DNA from: an uncultured Clostridia bacterium
GTDB taxonomy: Bacteria; Bacillota; Clostridia; Lachnospirales; Lachnospiraceae
Length of the DNA stretch: 10,503 bases
Assembly (NCBI GenBank): GCA_946405675.1
Contig: CAMJIC010000076.1
Location: 1 to 10,503 of the forward strand
Reading direction: 5' to 3'
Positions 1 to 6,640 of the stretch are shown here, piece by piece. Position 1 is the first letter of the stretch. Each line of letters opens with the position of its first letter. A program made the position numbers and the translations under genes. The notes beneath the pieces were generated by a model. It had not been told where the DNA came from, did not search any database, and saw only the letters and a list, made by a program, of their open reading frames with translations.

Positions 1-6
1 TGCGAA

Positions 7-20
7 GCATCGCCCGATGC
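7..20. repeat. Short 14-bp palindrome beside P1
   Basis: GCATCG, two bases, then CGATGC forms a 6-bp inverted repeat directly against the large palindrome at 20-53. It may be the edge of the same repeated element. Nothing else is recognisable in the first 19 bases, and there is no sign of the end of an upstream gene. Confidence 0.4.
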
Positions 21-53
21 GTAACTGTTCAGAACATGTTCTGAACAGTTACG
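20..53. repeat. Perfect 34-bp palindrome (copy P1)
   Basis: Positions 20-53 are fully self-complementary around the centre 36/37. Each half reads CGTAACTGTTCAGAACA on its own strand. As DNA it could bind a dimeric protein or extrude a cruciform; as RNA it would be a long stem with almost no loop. It is not followed by a T tract, so it is not a typical terminator. Related copies lie at 6479-6512 and, with the centre deleted, at 6251-6268. This suggests a dispersed palindromic repeat rather than a local operator. Confidence 0.85.
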
Positions 54-100
54 AACTATTATTGTCCGGGAGAGGGTAATGATGAATTGAAACGTTACAA

Positions 101-154
101 TCACGCCCCTGCCAGCGGACACACCTGCAGGATTGTCCGCTGGCAGGGGCGTGA
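101..154. repeat. Perfect 21-bp-stem hairpin (H1)
   Basis: The left arm 101-121 is exactly complementary to the right arm 134-154, with a 12-nt loop (122-133) that itself contains CCTGCAGG. The arms are GC-rich (GCCCCTGCCAGCGGAC). No T run follows (CAGTTTGC), so an intrinsic terminator is unlikely. It lies about 50 bases before the small ORF at 208. A diverged copy of the right arm occurs at 6914-6936, so it is probably part of a dispersed repeat, although a role in a leader transcript is possible. Confidence 0.8.
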
Positions 155-207
155 CAGTTTGCATTGAAGCACAGGATTGGAAGCATGTGATTGGAGAGGA
201 ACCTGGT

Positions 208-525
208 ATGGGAGAGAGAAGCAATCTGCATGGTGACTGCCTGGAGGGAACAGGAGGAGGCATCGTGTTTCAGTCCCGGTGTGATGGAGGCTTTTCTGCA
301 TTGTGGGCCAGTGTCTGCCATGGAATGGAGTGCTATGGATCTGGACATGTGCCTGAAGTGGAAAGGATACGCCTGAGTGGGACGCAGGATCAGGATGGGA
401 TGGTCACGGTGCAGCAAAACAACTGCACTGTACGGATCAGTTCCATCGAGAGGGACGGCATGCTTGCTCTGATCATTCGGATCGGGGATCTTCAGGCAGG
501 AGATGTGGTTCAGGTATTCTGGTGA
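208..525 (+). CDS. Small protein of unknown function
   Basis: This 105-codon ORF begins with ATG at 208, behind a good ribosome binding site (GGAGAGGA at about 192-199, 8 bases before the start). The same frame is open upstream to 133, but that earlier start lies in the H1 hairpin arm and has no such site. Codon choice (CTG, GTG, CAG, ATC, CGG) resembles the neighbouring genes, which supports real coding. There is no signal peptide or membrane segment. The N-terminal half is rich in Gly and Cys. The C-terminal half alternates hydrophobic residues like short beta strands and ends in GDLQAGDVVQVFW. I do not recognise the family; it could also be the tail of a decayed gene. It ends 65 bases before the 591 gene and could share its transcript. 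Confidence 0.45.
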   Translation: MGERSNLHGDCLEGTGGGIVFQSRCDGGFSALWASVCHGMECYGSGHVPEVERIRLSGTQDQDGMVTVQQNNCTVRISSIERDGMLALIIRIGDLQAGDVVQVFW

Positions 526-590
526 GAGTCAGGGCAATGTAGTGGTTTTATGGTTCCAATCGTGGCTGAGCTTAAGAGGAGGCAAGGTGC

Positions 591-2009
591 ATGATTCTTA
601 TTAAAGATCGTAGAAATAAAATGGTGTACAGGGCAGTGTATGCTTTGCTGCTTGCATCTGTTGCTGTTTTTCTGGCGTTCTGGATCGATGGGGTTCGGCC
701 GCTTCATGCGGCTTCCTTAAAGTATACATTGTTTTGTGGTGAAACAAAACAGCTTACAAGAGCAGGCGCAGTATGGAAATCAAAAAATCCGTCAGTTGCG
801 AGGGTATCAGAAAGCGGGCTTGTCACGGCTGTAAAAAATGGAACAGCAACGGTAATTGCCAAAGCAGGGAAGCGGAAATACAGGTACAAGATCAAAGTGG
901 AAAATCCCTGGTTCCAGCATCAAACAGTTGAGCTTGCCGTTAATCAGTCAAGAAATGTGAAACTGAGAGGGACAACAAGGGAATTCATTTTCTCTTCCTC
1001 TGATCCATCGGTTCTGAGGATTGAGAAGAAATCCAGGAATAAAATCCGTATCACTGCCTTGCAGGAGGGAAGTGTTGCTGTTACAGCATCTTACCAGACG
1101 GTGTCAAGATCCTGTCAGGTGAATGTTGTCAGTTCCGGCCCGGCTGGAAAAGATTCATCTTTCAGTCTTTATTATCAGGGGAAAATTATTCAGACATTGA
1201 CATATAACCGGTCGGATGTTGCGAAATATGTCAGCTCCATCAGCAATTTTGGACAGAGCGCACCCTTATACATGAGCGTGAATGGCGGGGATGGGCTGGA
1301 GAGCATTTATGCAGCGACAAATAACGGAAATGTGAATGTGCCCGGAGTGAAGCTGTCAGAAGAAGCCCGTGCCGGAACAATTGCAAAAGCATGTTTATGG
1401 GCAAGAGCTGTCTGTGACAGCCAGTATCACGGATTTGATACCGGCCAGAGGCATGAACCTGACAGCTGGGGGATCGCGAAAGAGGACAGTCCCGGAACAG
1501 GAGATTACTGTTGCTTTACGCTTGCGGAATGTGCATATTACTTCGCAGGGGTCAATCTTCTCGGGGAATGCCTGGGGAACCCGGAAGCTGCAATCTATCC
1601 TCCCTATTCTACCATGCTATTTGAGCACGGAGGAGTTTCTTTCTGGGGAGACACAAAACCAAGGGGGACGGCTCCATATGATAGTGTCTATTATTATCCA
1701 AAGGCCGGGTTTACGGAGATAACGGATCAGGTGAAAAGTAAAGGAGCAGCATTTGTATATCAGGCTGGGGATATCGCAGTCTCAGCAAAAACACATCAGC
1801 ATGAGCAGCTGATCATCAAAGCTGGAACTGCAAAAAACTGTCAGGTTGCAGAGGCATGCGGGCCGGGCAGTGGTGGCAGAAAGGGCGGCGACCAGAGCGG
1901 AGCAGAGTTGTGTGTATACAATCATCTGTATAAGCCTGGTGAAGTGAATCATGTGTATCGTTTTACGGGCGAGGGAGTTGTTTTGAATACAGCCGGCCTT
2001 GTGCAGTGA
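591..2009 (+). CDS. Secreted or anchored Big_2 / NlpC-P60-like hydrolase
   Basis: The 472-residue product is probably a cell-wall hydrolase (amidase or endopeptidase). The start is fixed by AGAGGAGG at 575-582, 8 bases before ATG. Residues about 13-40 form a basic-hydrophobic signal or anchor segment ending in LHAAS. Two bacterial Ig-like (Big_2) repeats follow: about 43-104 (SKNPSVARVSESGLVTAVKNG is typical) and about 113-180 (SSSDPSVLRI). The C-terminal part, about 255-460, has NlpC/P60 or CHAP-type features. These are the segment IAKACLWARAVCDSQYHGFD, the cysteine motif GTGDYCC (Cys307 or Cys308 as nucleophile), and GDIAV followed by THQHEQLII (His402 or His404). Catalytic assignments come from pattern, not alignment. 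The Ig domains probably position the enzyme on the wall. The SGNH-like gene starts 29 bases downstream, so they are likely cotranscribed. I see no convincing promoter just upstream. Confidence 0.8.
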   Translation: MILIKDRRNKMVYRAVYALLLASVAVFLAFWIDGVRPLHAASLKYTLFCGETKQLTRAGAVWKSKNPSVARVSESGLVTAVKNGTATVIAKAGKRKYRYKIKVENPWFQHQTVELAVNQSRNVKLRGTTREFIFSSSDPSVLRIEKKSRNKIRITALQEGSVAVTASYQTVSRSCQVNVVSSGPAGKDSSFSLYYQGKIIQTLTYNRSDVAKYVSSISNFGQSAPLYMSVNGGDGLESIYAATNNGNVNVPGVKLSEEARAGTIAKACLWARAVCDSQYHGFDTGQRHEPDSWGIAKEDSPGTGDYCCFTLAECAYYFAGVNLLGECLGNPEAAIYPPYSTMLFEHGGVSFWGDTKPRGTAPYDSVYYYPKAGFTEITDQVKSKGAAFVYQAGDIAVSAKTHQHEQLIIKAGTAKNCQVAEACGPGSGGRKGGDQSGAELCVYNHLYKPGEVNHVYRFTGEGVVLNTAGLVQ

Positions 2010-2038
2010 CAGGCCGTTTCAGAGGAAGGAAGAGAGAA

Positions 2039-2764
2039 ATGAAACACAAGGGATTCTATAATTGGTTTTTGCTGACAAAAAGGCTTTTGCTGTCATGTCT
2101 CGTTTTGTCTATGCTTTTTGGCTGCGTAAATCTTGTTTATGCGCTGCATCCATCAACGGGTGTGCCGGCTTCTGTCTCATATGTAAAAAAAGATGATCCG
2201 CGTAAGATCATTATCTACATCGGCGATTCCAGAGTGATGTATTGCACTTGCGGCCCCAGGGCGAATGATACCAGGACGAATTTTGTTTTCTGCTTTGTAA
2301 ATGGCGGGGATGTGTCCGTGATCGATAGAGCTGGCGGATCGCTCACATCGACTGTGATCCGGCAGATTGAAAACTATCGGAGCTTTAAGCCGGTGGTCGT
2401 TTTCAACTTTGGATTGAATGGAAACAGTAACCCGGCCGCAAATGCTTCACGGATCATCCGGATCTATGATGAATGGATCCAGGCATACCCTGACCTGACA
2501 TTTTATGTGGAAAGCATAGGACCTACGATCCTTACCAGGAGCTCTTATTCCAACAAGAAAGTGATCCAGCTGAATGATCTTCTTGAGGAGGAGTATGAGC
2601 CGGAAGACATGTGGCTGGATACCTATAGCTACATTGTTGGAAAAGGACTGATCGATTCTTCCGGAAAAGGCATGAAGAATGGCGGCTATCACTATGCCTG
2701 GAATACCAGCAGAAAGGAAATGAAGAGAATCCGAAAGATGATCGAGAAGAAGATGCTGCAGTGA
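2039..2764 (+). CDS. Membrane-anchored or secreted SGNH-type hydrolase
   Basis: The 241-residue product resembles SGNH/GDSL hydrolases, which remove or transfer acyl groups on carbohydrates or lipids. Start chosen at ATG 2039 because AGAGGAAGG sits 9 bases upstream; an in-frame GTG at 2006 overlaps the previous stop but lacks a site. Residues about 10-36 are a hydrophobic signal or anchor; FGC at 27-29 is a poor lipobox. Block I is IIIYIGDSR with Ser64 as the expected nucleophile. The VVVFNFGLNGN segment (119-129) matches the Asn-bearing block III. GGYHYAWNT (215-223) supplies a likely catalytic His218. The Asp usual three residues before that His is replaced by Gly215, so catalysis may use another acid or be weakened. 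Its pairing with a wall hydrolase suggests extracellular polymer modification, which is inference. Confidence 0.75.
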   Translation: MKHKGFYNWFLLTKRLLLSCLVLSMLFGCVNLVYALHPSTGVPASVSYVKKDDPRKIIIYIGDSRVMYCTCGPRANDTRTNFVFCFVNGGDVSVIDRAGGSLTSTVIRQIENYRSFKPVVVFNFGLNGNSNPAANASRIIRIYDEWIQAYPDLTFYVESIGPTILTRSSYSNKKVIQLNDLLEEEYEPEDMWLDTYSYIVGKGLIDSSGKGMKNGGYHYAWNTSRKEMKRIRKMIEKKMLQ

Positions 2765-2821
2765 AGAGATATGCTTCAGAACGGTTTTGTATCCACCGCA
2801 TGCACCATAGATGATAATATG

Positions 2822-2863
2822 GAAAGTACCCTGAGACAGCATGCGCTCAGGGTACTTTCTTTG
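2822..2863. terminator. Strong hairpin terminator between convergent genes
   Basis: A perfect 14-bp stem pairs 2822-2835 (GAAAGTACCCTGAG) with 2846-2859, with a 10-base loop. It is followed on the plus strand by TTTCTTTGT. It ends the 591-2764 transcript. It lies 21 bases beyond the stop of the minus-strand nucleosidase gene and is symmetric enough to work for that gene too, although the minus-strand tail (TTTCCATATTAT) is a weaker U run. Confidence 0.85.
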
Positions 2864-2880
2864 TAATTTCATTCTGTATT

Positions 2881-3759
2881 TTATTCTGGATCCTTCAGCC
2901 CGGTCAGCATGTCCATAACGATCTTGCAGGAGTGATCCGCCGCGTCATCCCTCATAAACAGATAAGTTAAAATAGCTTTCCCGTCTGCTTTATCTGACAT
3001 GGTCCGGATCACGACATAAGGCTTATCGTATTCTTCGCACACTGATGCTACGGAGGCTCCTTCCATCTCACAGGCCAGGGCACCAAATTCTTTTTGGAGC
3101 TGATTCACATAGCTTTCTGACGCGACGAACTGGTCTCCGGTGGCGATGGTGCCCATGAAGGTATGCTCTTCGCCAACCACGTTCTTTGCGGATTCATAAG
3201 CCTGTTGAACCAGGATCGGGTCACAGTAGTAATATCCTCCGACATCATTATTTCTCCCTGTCCATTCGTACCCGTCATCCGTGATCTGTCCGTAATCATG
3301 CTGGACAAGATCTGTCGCGATCACCACATCCAGGACCTGTGTTTCGTCTCCGGTGCCTCCGGCGATTCCGGTGAAGATCACTCCGGACAGATCATAGTGA
3401 TCCAACAGAGCGGCCGCGCCTGTGGCAGCGCGCACCTTGCCGATCCCTGCTTTCACGATAACCACGTGATGCCCGCAAAGCTCGCCGGAATAATATGTCC
3501 TGCCTGCGAACTGTTCTTCCTGCACGTTGTCTATGTTTTCCAGAAGAAGGGATATCTCATTATCCATGGCGGAGATGATCCCGATGGTTCCATTTTGCAG
3601 CTGCTGTTCCTGGGCTGTTATTGCCCCGGGCTGTGCCTGTGCTTCCTGAACTGGCTCTGTCTGGGCTTGCGTCTCTGTCTCCAGAGCAGATACAGGCGAG
3701 ACGCTGCATATGCAGAGCATGAGACTGGTGAGTGCAGGGAATAAGATTTTCTTTGACAT
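2881..3759 (-). CDS. mtnN: Exported MTA/SAH nucleosidase
   Basis: The 292-residue product matches 5'-methylthioadenosine/S-adenosylhomocysteine nucleosidase (Pfs/MtnN), which cleaves adenine from MTA, SAH or 5'-deoxyadenosine. The E. coli catalytic residues all have equivalents: Glu12 as Glu68 in GIISAMDNEI, Glu174 as Glu233 in CEMEGAS, and Asp197 as Asp256 in RTMSDKAD. GIGKVRAATGA (105-115), FTGIAGG (129-135) and IATGDQF (205-211) are further family signatures. Unusually, it has an N-terminal signal peptide (residues 1-25, ending SPVSA) and a Gln/Ala/Glu-rich linker (26-55), so it should act outside the membrane or be tethered there. Family members are normally about 230 residues and cytoplasmic. 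The start has an excellent AGGAGGT 8 bases upstream on the minus strand. It lies downstream of the ABC exporter gene, separated by 268 bases of repeats. Confidence 0.9.
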   Translation of the reverse strand: MSKKILFPALTSLMLCICSVSPVSALETETQAQTEPVQEAQAQPGAITAQEQQLQNGTIGIISAMDNEISLLLENIDNVQEEQFAGRTYYSGELCGHHVVIVKAGIGKVRAATGAAALLDHYDLSGVIFTGIAGGTGDETQVLDVVIATDLVQHDYGQITDDGYEWTGRNNDVGGYYYCDPILVQQAYESAKNVVGEEHTFMGTIATGDQFVASESYVNQLQKEFGALACEMEGASVASVCEEYDKPYVVIRTMSDKADGKAILTYLFMRDDAADHSCKIVMDMLTGLKDPE

Positions 3760-3819
3760 ATTGATATTACCTCCTGTGGATTGGAATGCTTTTTTGAATA
3801 CAATTTCAACGGGCTCTCA

Positions 3820-3891
3820 ATAGGATCATAAGGATCACAAGGGTCAATAGGATCATAAGGATCATAAGTGTCACAAGGATCACAAGGATCA
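3820..3891. repeat. 9-bp tandem repeat array, eight units
   Basis: Eight consecutive 9-mers follow the consensus (T/C/A)AAGGATCA. In order they are ATAGGATCA, TAAGGATCA, CAAGGGTCA, ATAGGATCA, TAAGGATCA, TAAGTGTCA, CAAGGATCA, CAAGGATCA. The first two groups of three are nearly identical, so there is a 27-bp higher-order period. The array lies 61-132 bases upstream of the nucleosidase start, on the side of its promoter or leader. Unit identity suggests replication slippage and possible copy-number variation. Confidence 0.9.
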
Positions 3892-3910
3892 CAGGTTCTT
3901 GCCAAGGAGC

Positions 3911-4027
3911 TGCTTCATCATAACTGCGCAATCCTGACTGCGCAAGATTTCACAGGATTTTTCTTCGAGGTTTTCTTTGAGGCCGCAGGGCAGGATCAGG
4001 GCACAATGCGGGCTATGCAGCCGGATT
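3911..4027 (-). mobile_element. Truncated copy (A) of a miniature inverted-repeat element
   Basis: The left end (3911-3927, containing CATAACTGC) matches both ends of the complete copy at 6709-6855 at 15 of 17 positions. A 27-base block at 3944-3970 is identical to the reverse complement of 6809-6835. Similarity continues through GCAGGGCAGGAT and GCGGGCTATG until about 4027, next to the ABC exporter stop. The far arm is missing. Two internal duplications are visible: ACTGCGCAA at about 3923 and again at about 3937, and TTCTTCGAGG followed by TTTCTTTGAGG. No coding capacity is seen. Strand is given relative to copy B. Confidence 0.75.
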
Positions 4028-6163
4028 TCACTCCGTGCTGCGGCGCATGTATGCTTCATAGGAATCAAACCGGTGCAGATTCCCGTCCTCTACTTCGTAG
4101 ATCAGATCCGCTTTCTTAATGGTGTGAAGGCGGTGCGCTACGATCACCATGGTACAGGTGTGCATGGCGGATTCTATGGCCGCCTGTACCTCGCGTTCGC
4201 TGTCCTCGTCAAGGGCACTGGTTGCTTCATCCAGAAGGATGATCTTCGGATTCCTCAGCAGGGCACGGGCAATCGCGATCCGCTGGCGCTGGCCTCCGGA
4301 CAGATTCGCTCCTCCCTCATTCAGCTGCAGATCAAGTCCCTCCTCATGGTCCAATATCAGTGAATCCAGGCCGACCTGCCGCAGTACCTGTGTCACCTGA
4401 GCTGTAGAACAGGACTGCAGGCCGTAGGTGAGGTTTTCCCACAGGGTTCCCGCGAAAAGGATCGGGGTTTGCGGAACCACTGCGATGCAGCGTCTGTAAT
4501 GATTCTTCTCAAGCGCGTCGATATCAATTCCGTCGATCAGCAGCTGTCCGCTTTCTTTTTCAAACAGCCCGAGGATCAGTCCCAGGATCGTTGACTTGCC
4601 TGTGCCGGACTTTCCGACAATGGCTACGGTGGAGCCTGCCGGAATGTGCATGGAAATATCATCGAAAACCACGGTATCTTTTTTGTAGTGGAAGCGGACA
4701 TGCTTCAGCTCGATCTCTCCCTTGACGGGTTTGGGAAGGATTCTGGTTCCGTTGCTTTCGATATTCTTCTCTGAGAGCAGTTCGTCAATACTGGCGAGGC
4801 TGTCAACGCCCTGCGTGATCTGCGGCATCGTATCCAGCAGCCTTTGAACCGAATTGATCATGATATCCAGCAGGGACACGAAGAGCACGACTGACCCGAT
4901 GCTGATCAGATCCCGGGAGGCAAGATAGACAGCCACCGCCAGGACGATCAGGCGGAATCCCTGGGACATTCCAAAGCCGACATTGTTGAGCCGAAGCTGC
5001 ATGTTATCCTGAACGGTGGATGTCTGCTGAACCTGGCGCAGAGAATGCCGGATCCTTCTGGACTCGTTCTGCTGAAGGCCATGGGAACGGGTGATCTGAT
5101 CCATCCGGAGCATTTCCTGGAACAATGCATTCGATTTTTCCGTCTGCCTGCGCATTTTTTCCTTCGCCTGGCGGACAGGCGCGGAATAGAGGCGGATCAG
5201 CAGAATGTAGAACGCCAGCAGAACCGCAAGAACCGGCACCATAAGCGGAAGGCGCAGCATGGAGACAATGATCACGAACAGAAGGTCTTCCGGAACAAGC
5301 AGGATGCAGAGAGAATAATCATACAGAAGAAGCTTTACAAACTGGACATCCGATACCAGCTTGGAAAGCAGTTTTCCGTCAGACGTCTGTTCATGGTAGA
5401 GAAAGGACAGTCTCTGGATCTTCTCCATGACTGCCATCTTCAGGCTGCTTTCCAGGGTTCTTGTAAAACGGTGATAGACATGATTGTCGATCCACGCGAA
5501 GACCAGATTGCATACAAGAGCCAGAAAGGAGAAAAGCAGGTTCATATAGACAGGCATGACAAAGAAATCGTGGTATTCTGTCAGGGCGTCTATCATATTG
5601 GCGGTAAACACCGGGAGAAGAAGCGCCCCCAGATGCCGGATCACGCGAAGGATGATCCCGGCTGCGGCCATATCCGGATGTTTCCTGGCGATCCACAGAA
5701 GAAGGCCGGATCCCCTGGAATGCTTTTCGCCCGCAGCCTGATCATGGTTATAGTAGTCCAGAATCTCTCCGGTCAGAGCAGCACTTTGATTCTGTTCCGG
5801 ATAGATTCTATATCGGCCGGTTTGATGATTATAACGGTAGTCGATATATCTGTCATAGGTTCTGAGAATATTCCCGTTGATCCGGGCCTCGAGCGCGCTT
5901 TGCCGCTGGTCGGAATCAAGGATGAAAAAGGAGTCCGGCTCTCCGGAGACGGAGAACTCCATATAAGGGTGTTTTTTGCCTTTTATCCTGACCTGAACCG
6001 GGCTGTACCCTGACTGAAGAAGGTGCAGCATGAGTTCCTCGCTCAGAAGGATGCAGGTGTTCTTCTCCTGCTCCATGAGACTGGCACAGGCTTCTTCTTC
6101 AATCAGAAGAAGCGCCGGCCCGAAATCGGATTCCTGGTTTACATTTATGGTTCTATTGTGCAT
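4028..6163 (-). CDS. ABC exporter (permease-ATPase fusion) with extra N-terminal domain
   Basis: The 711-residue product is a half-transporter of the exporter type. The ATPase domain (about 483-705) has every motif: Walker A GKSGTGKST (517-525), Q-loop VVPQTP (Gln565), signature LSGGQRQR (621-628), Walker B IILLDE (641-646), D-loop SALD and H-loop His677. The membrane domain (about 155-440) has roughly six hydrophobic segments. The first 150 residues are soluble and not part of a standard exporter. They lack the Cys/His pattern of a C39 peptidase, and I do not recognise them. NHLP-type bacteriocin exporters also carry extra N-terminal domains, but that relation is only a suggestion. The substrate is unknown. 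The start at 6163 has only a weak site (ACAGG), so Met30 is an alternative. A plausible minus-strand promoter lies just upstream. The stop abuts a repeat element. Confidence 0.88.
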   Translation of the reverse strand: MHNRTINVNQESDFGPALLLIEEEACASLMEQEKNTCILLSEELMLHLLQSGYSPVQVRIKGKKHPYMEFSVSGEPDSFFILDSDQRQSALEARINGNILRTYDRYIDYRYNHQTGRYRIYPEQNQSAALTGEILDYYNHDQAAGEKHSRGSGLLLWIARKHPDMAAAGIILRVIRHLGALLLPVFTANMIDALTEYHDFFVMPVYMNLLFSFLALVCNLVFAWIDNHVYHRFTRTLESSLKMAVMEKIQRLSFLYHEQTSDGKLLSKLVSDVQFVKLLLYDYSLCILLVPEDLLFVIIVSMLRLPLMVPVLAVLLAFYILLIRLYSAPVRQAKEKMRRQTEKSNALFQEMLRMDQITRSHGLQQNESRRIRHSLRQVQQTSTVQDNMQLRLNNVGFGMSQGFRLIVLAVAVYLASRDLISIGSVVLFVSLLDIMINSVQRLLDTMPQITQGVDSLASIDELLSEKNIESNGTRILPKPVKGEIELKHVRFHYKKDTVVFDDISMHIPAGSTVAIVGKSGTGKSTILGLILGLFEKESGQLLIDGIDIDALEKNHYRRCIAVVPQTPILFAGTLWENLTYGLQSCSTAQVTQVLRQVGLDSLILDHEEGLDLQLNEGGANLSGGQRQRIAIARALLRNPKIILLDEATSALDEDSEREVQAAIESAMHTCTMVIVAHRLHTIKKADLIYEVEDGNLHRFDSYEAYMRRSTE

Positions 6164-6213
6164 GTGCCTGTCCGTTTCGTTCTGTGTTTGTCTGAAGGTT
6201 TGAATCCGTTTTA

Positions 6214-6241
6214 TCTATATTTTATACGCCTTCAGCTGCAA
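6214..6241 (-). promoter_or_regulatory. Probable promoter for the ABC exporter
   Basis: On the minus strand, TTGCAG (6241-6236) and TATAGA (6219-6214) are separated by 16 bases, in an AT-rich stretch about 50 bases before the start codon. The alternative TATAAAAT lies inside the spacer. The direction and position fit, but the -35 and spacing are not ideal. Confidence 0.4.
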
Positions 6242-6250
6242 GTGCTTCGG

Positions 6251-6268
6251 ACTGTTCCTGACAGTTAC
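6251..6268. repeat. Centre-deleted palindrome copy (P3)
   Basis: ACTGTTCCTGACAGTTAC contains the inverted repeat ACTGT/ACAGT. It equals palindrome P1 with about ten central bases and one A removed. It sits just upstream of the proposed -35 box of the ABC exporter promoter, where it could also serve as an operator. Confidence 0.5.
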
Positions 6269-6318
6269 ATCAATCTTACTATTTTCTGGGAGTTGTTACA
6301 AGCATTTGAAAAAATGGG

Positions 6319-6348
6319 TTGACTGATCCGGCAGTTCAATGATATGAT
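6319..6348 (+). promoter_or_regulatory. Promoter of the T-box/trpB transcript
   Basis: TTGACT (6319-6324) and TATGAT (6343-6348) are separated by 18 bases and match the housekeeping sigma consensus well. Transcription should begin at about 6355, directly before the first conserved part of the T-box leader. Confidence 0.75.
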
Positions 6349-6478
6349 ACTTTAAACCGTTGATGAAGAGTGAGTAAGGAAGTGATTCTTTCTTCAGAGA
6401 GCTGCCGGCTGGTGCGAGGCAGTGTGAGGCATTTCCCGAATGGACTTCAGAGGGCGAGCTGAAAGGATGAAAGGCAGG

Positions 6479-6512
6479 TGTGACTGTTCAGGATATGTTT
6501 TGGACAGTTACG
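6479..6512 (+). repeat. Palindrome copy P2 inside the T-box
   Basis: This 34-base segment matches palindrome P1 at 28 of 34 positions. It lies between stem I and the antiterminator, where a T-box normally has its stem II/III region. All six differences from P1 are transitions that turn a Watson-Crick pair into a G-U pair in the plus-strand RNA, so the stem stays fully paired. Confidence 0.8.
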
Positions 6513-6640
6513 GAATGGTTTTCTTTTCGAGTATGCGAGACGGAGTCGGTTCTCCGTGATCAAAATCCGGCGTATGATGGTACGCATGAGTGGGCATGGG
6601 ATACATGCCAAGCCGGGTGGCACCGCAGGATTGATGTTTC

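Noticed and set aside
101..160. H1 hairpin as an intrinsic terminator
   Set aside because: The stem is strong but is followed by CAGTTTGC on the plus strand and a mixed sequence on the minus strand, without a U run.
2006..2038. GTG start for the SGNH-like gene overlapping the previous stop
   Set aside because: The ATG at 2039 has a strong ribosome site 9 bases upstream, and the extra 11 residues come before a normal signal segment.
3820..3891. CRISPR array
   Set aside because: Units are 9 bp with no spacers, so this is a plain tandem repeat. No other CRISPR-like array is visible in the window.
3618..3905. Minus-strand ORF with Asp-Pro-x repeats
   Set aside because: It is an artefact of the 9-bp tandem array (9 is a multiple of 3). 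It runs into the nucleosidase gene in another frame and has no good start site.
5045..6013. 322-codon plus-strand ORF
   Set aside because: It is antisense to the ABC exporter. Its composition (many His, Arg, Gln) is that of a shadow frame, while the minus-strand frame has all ABC motifs.
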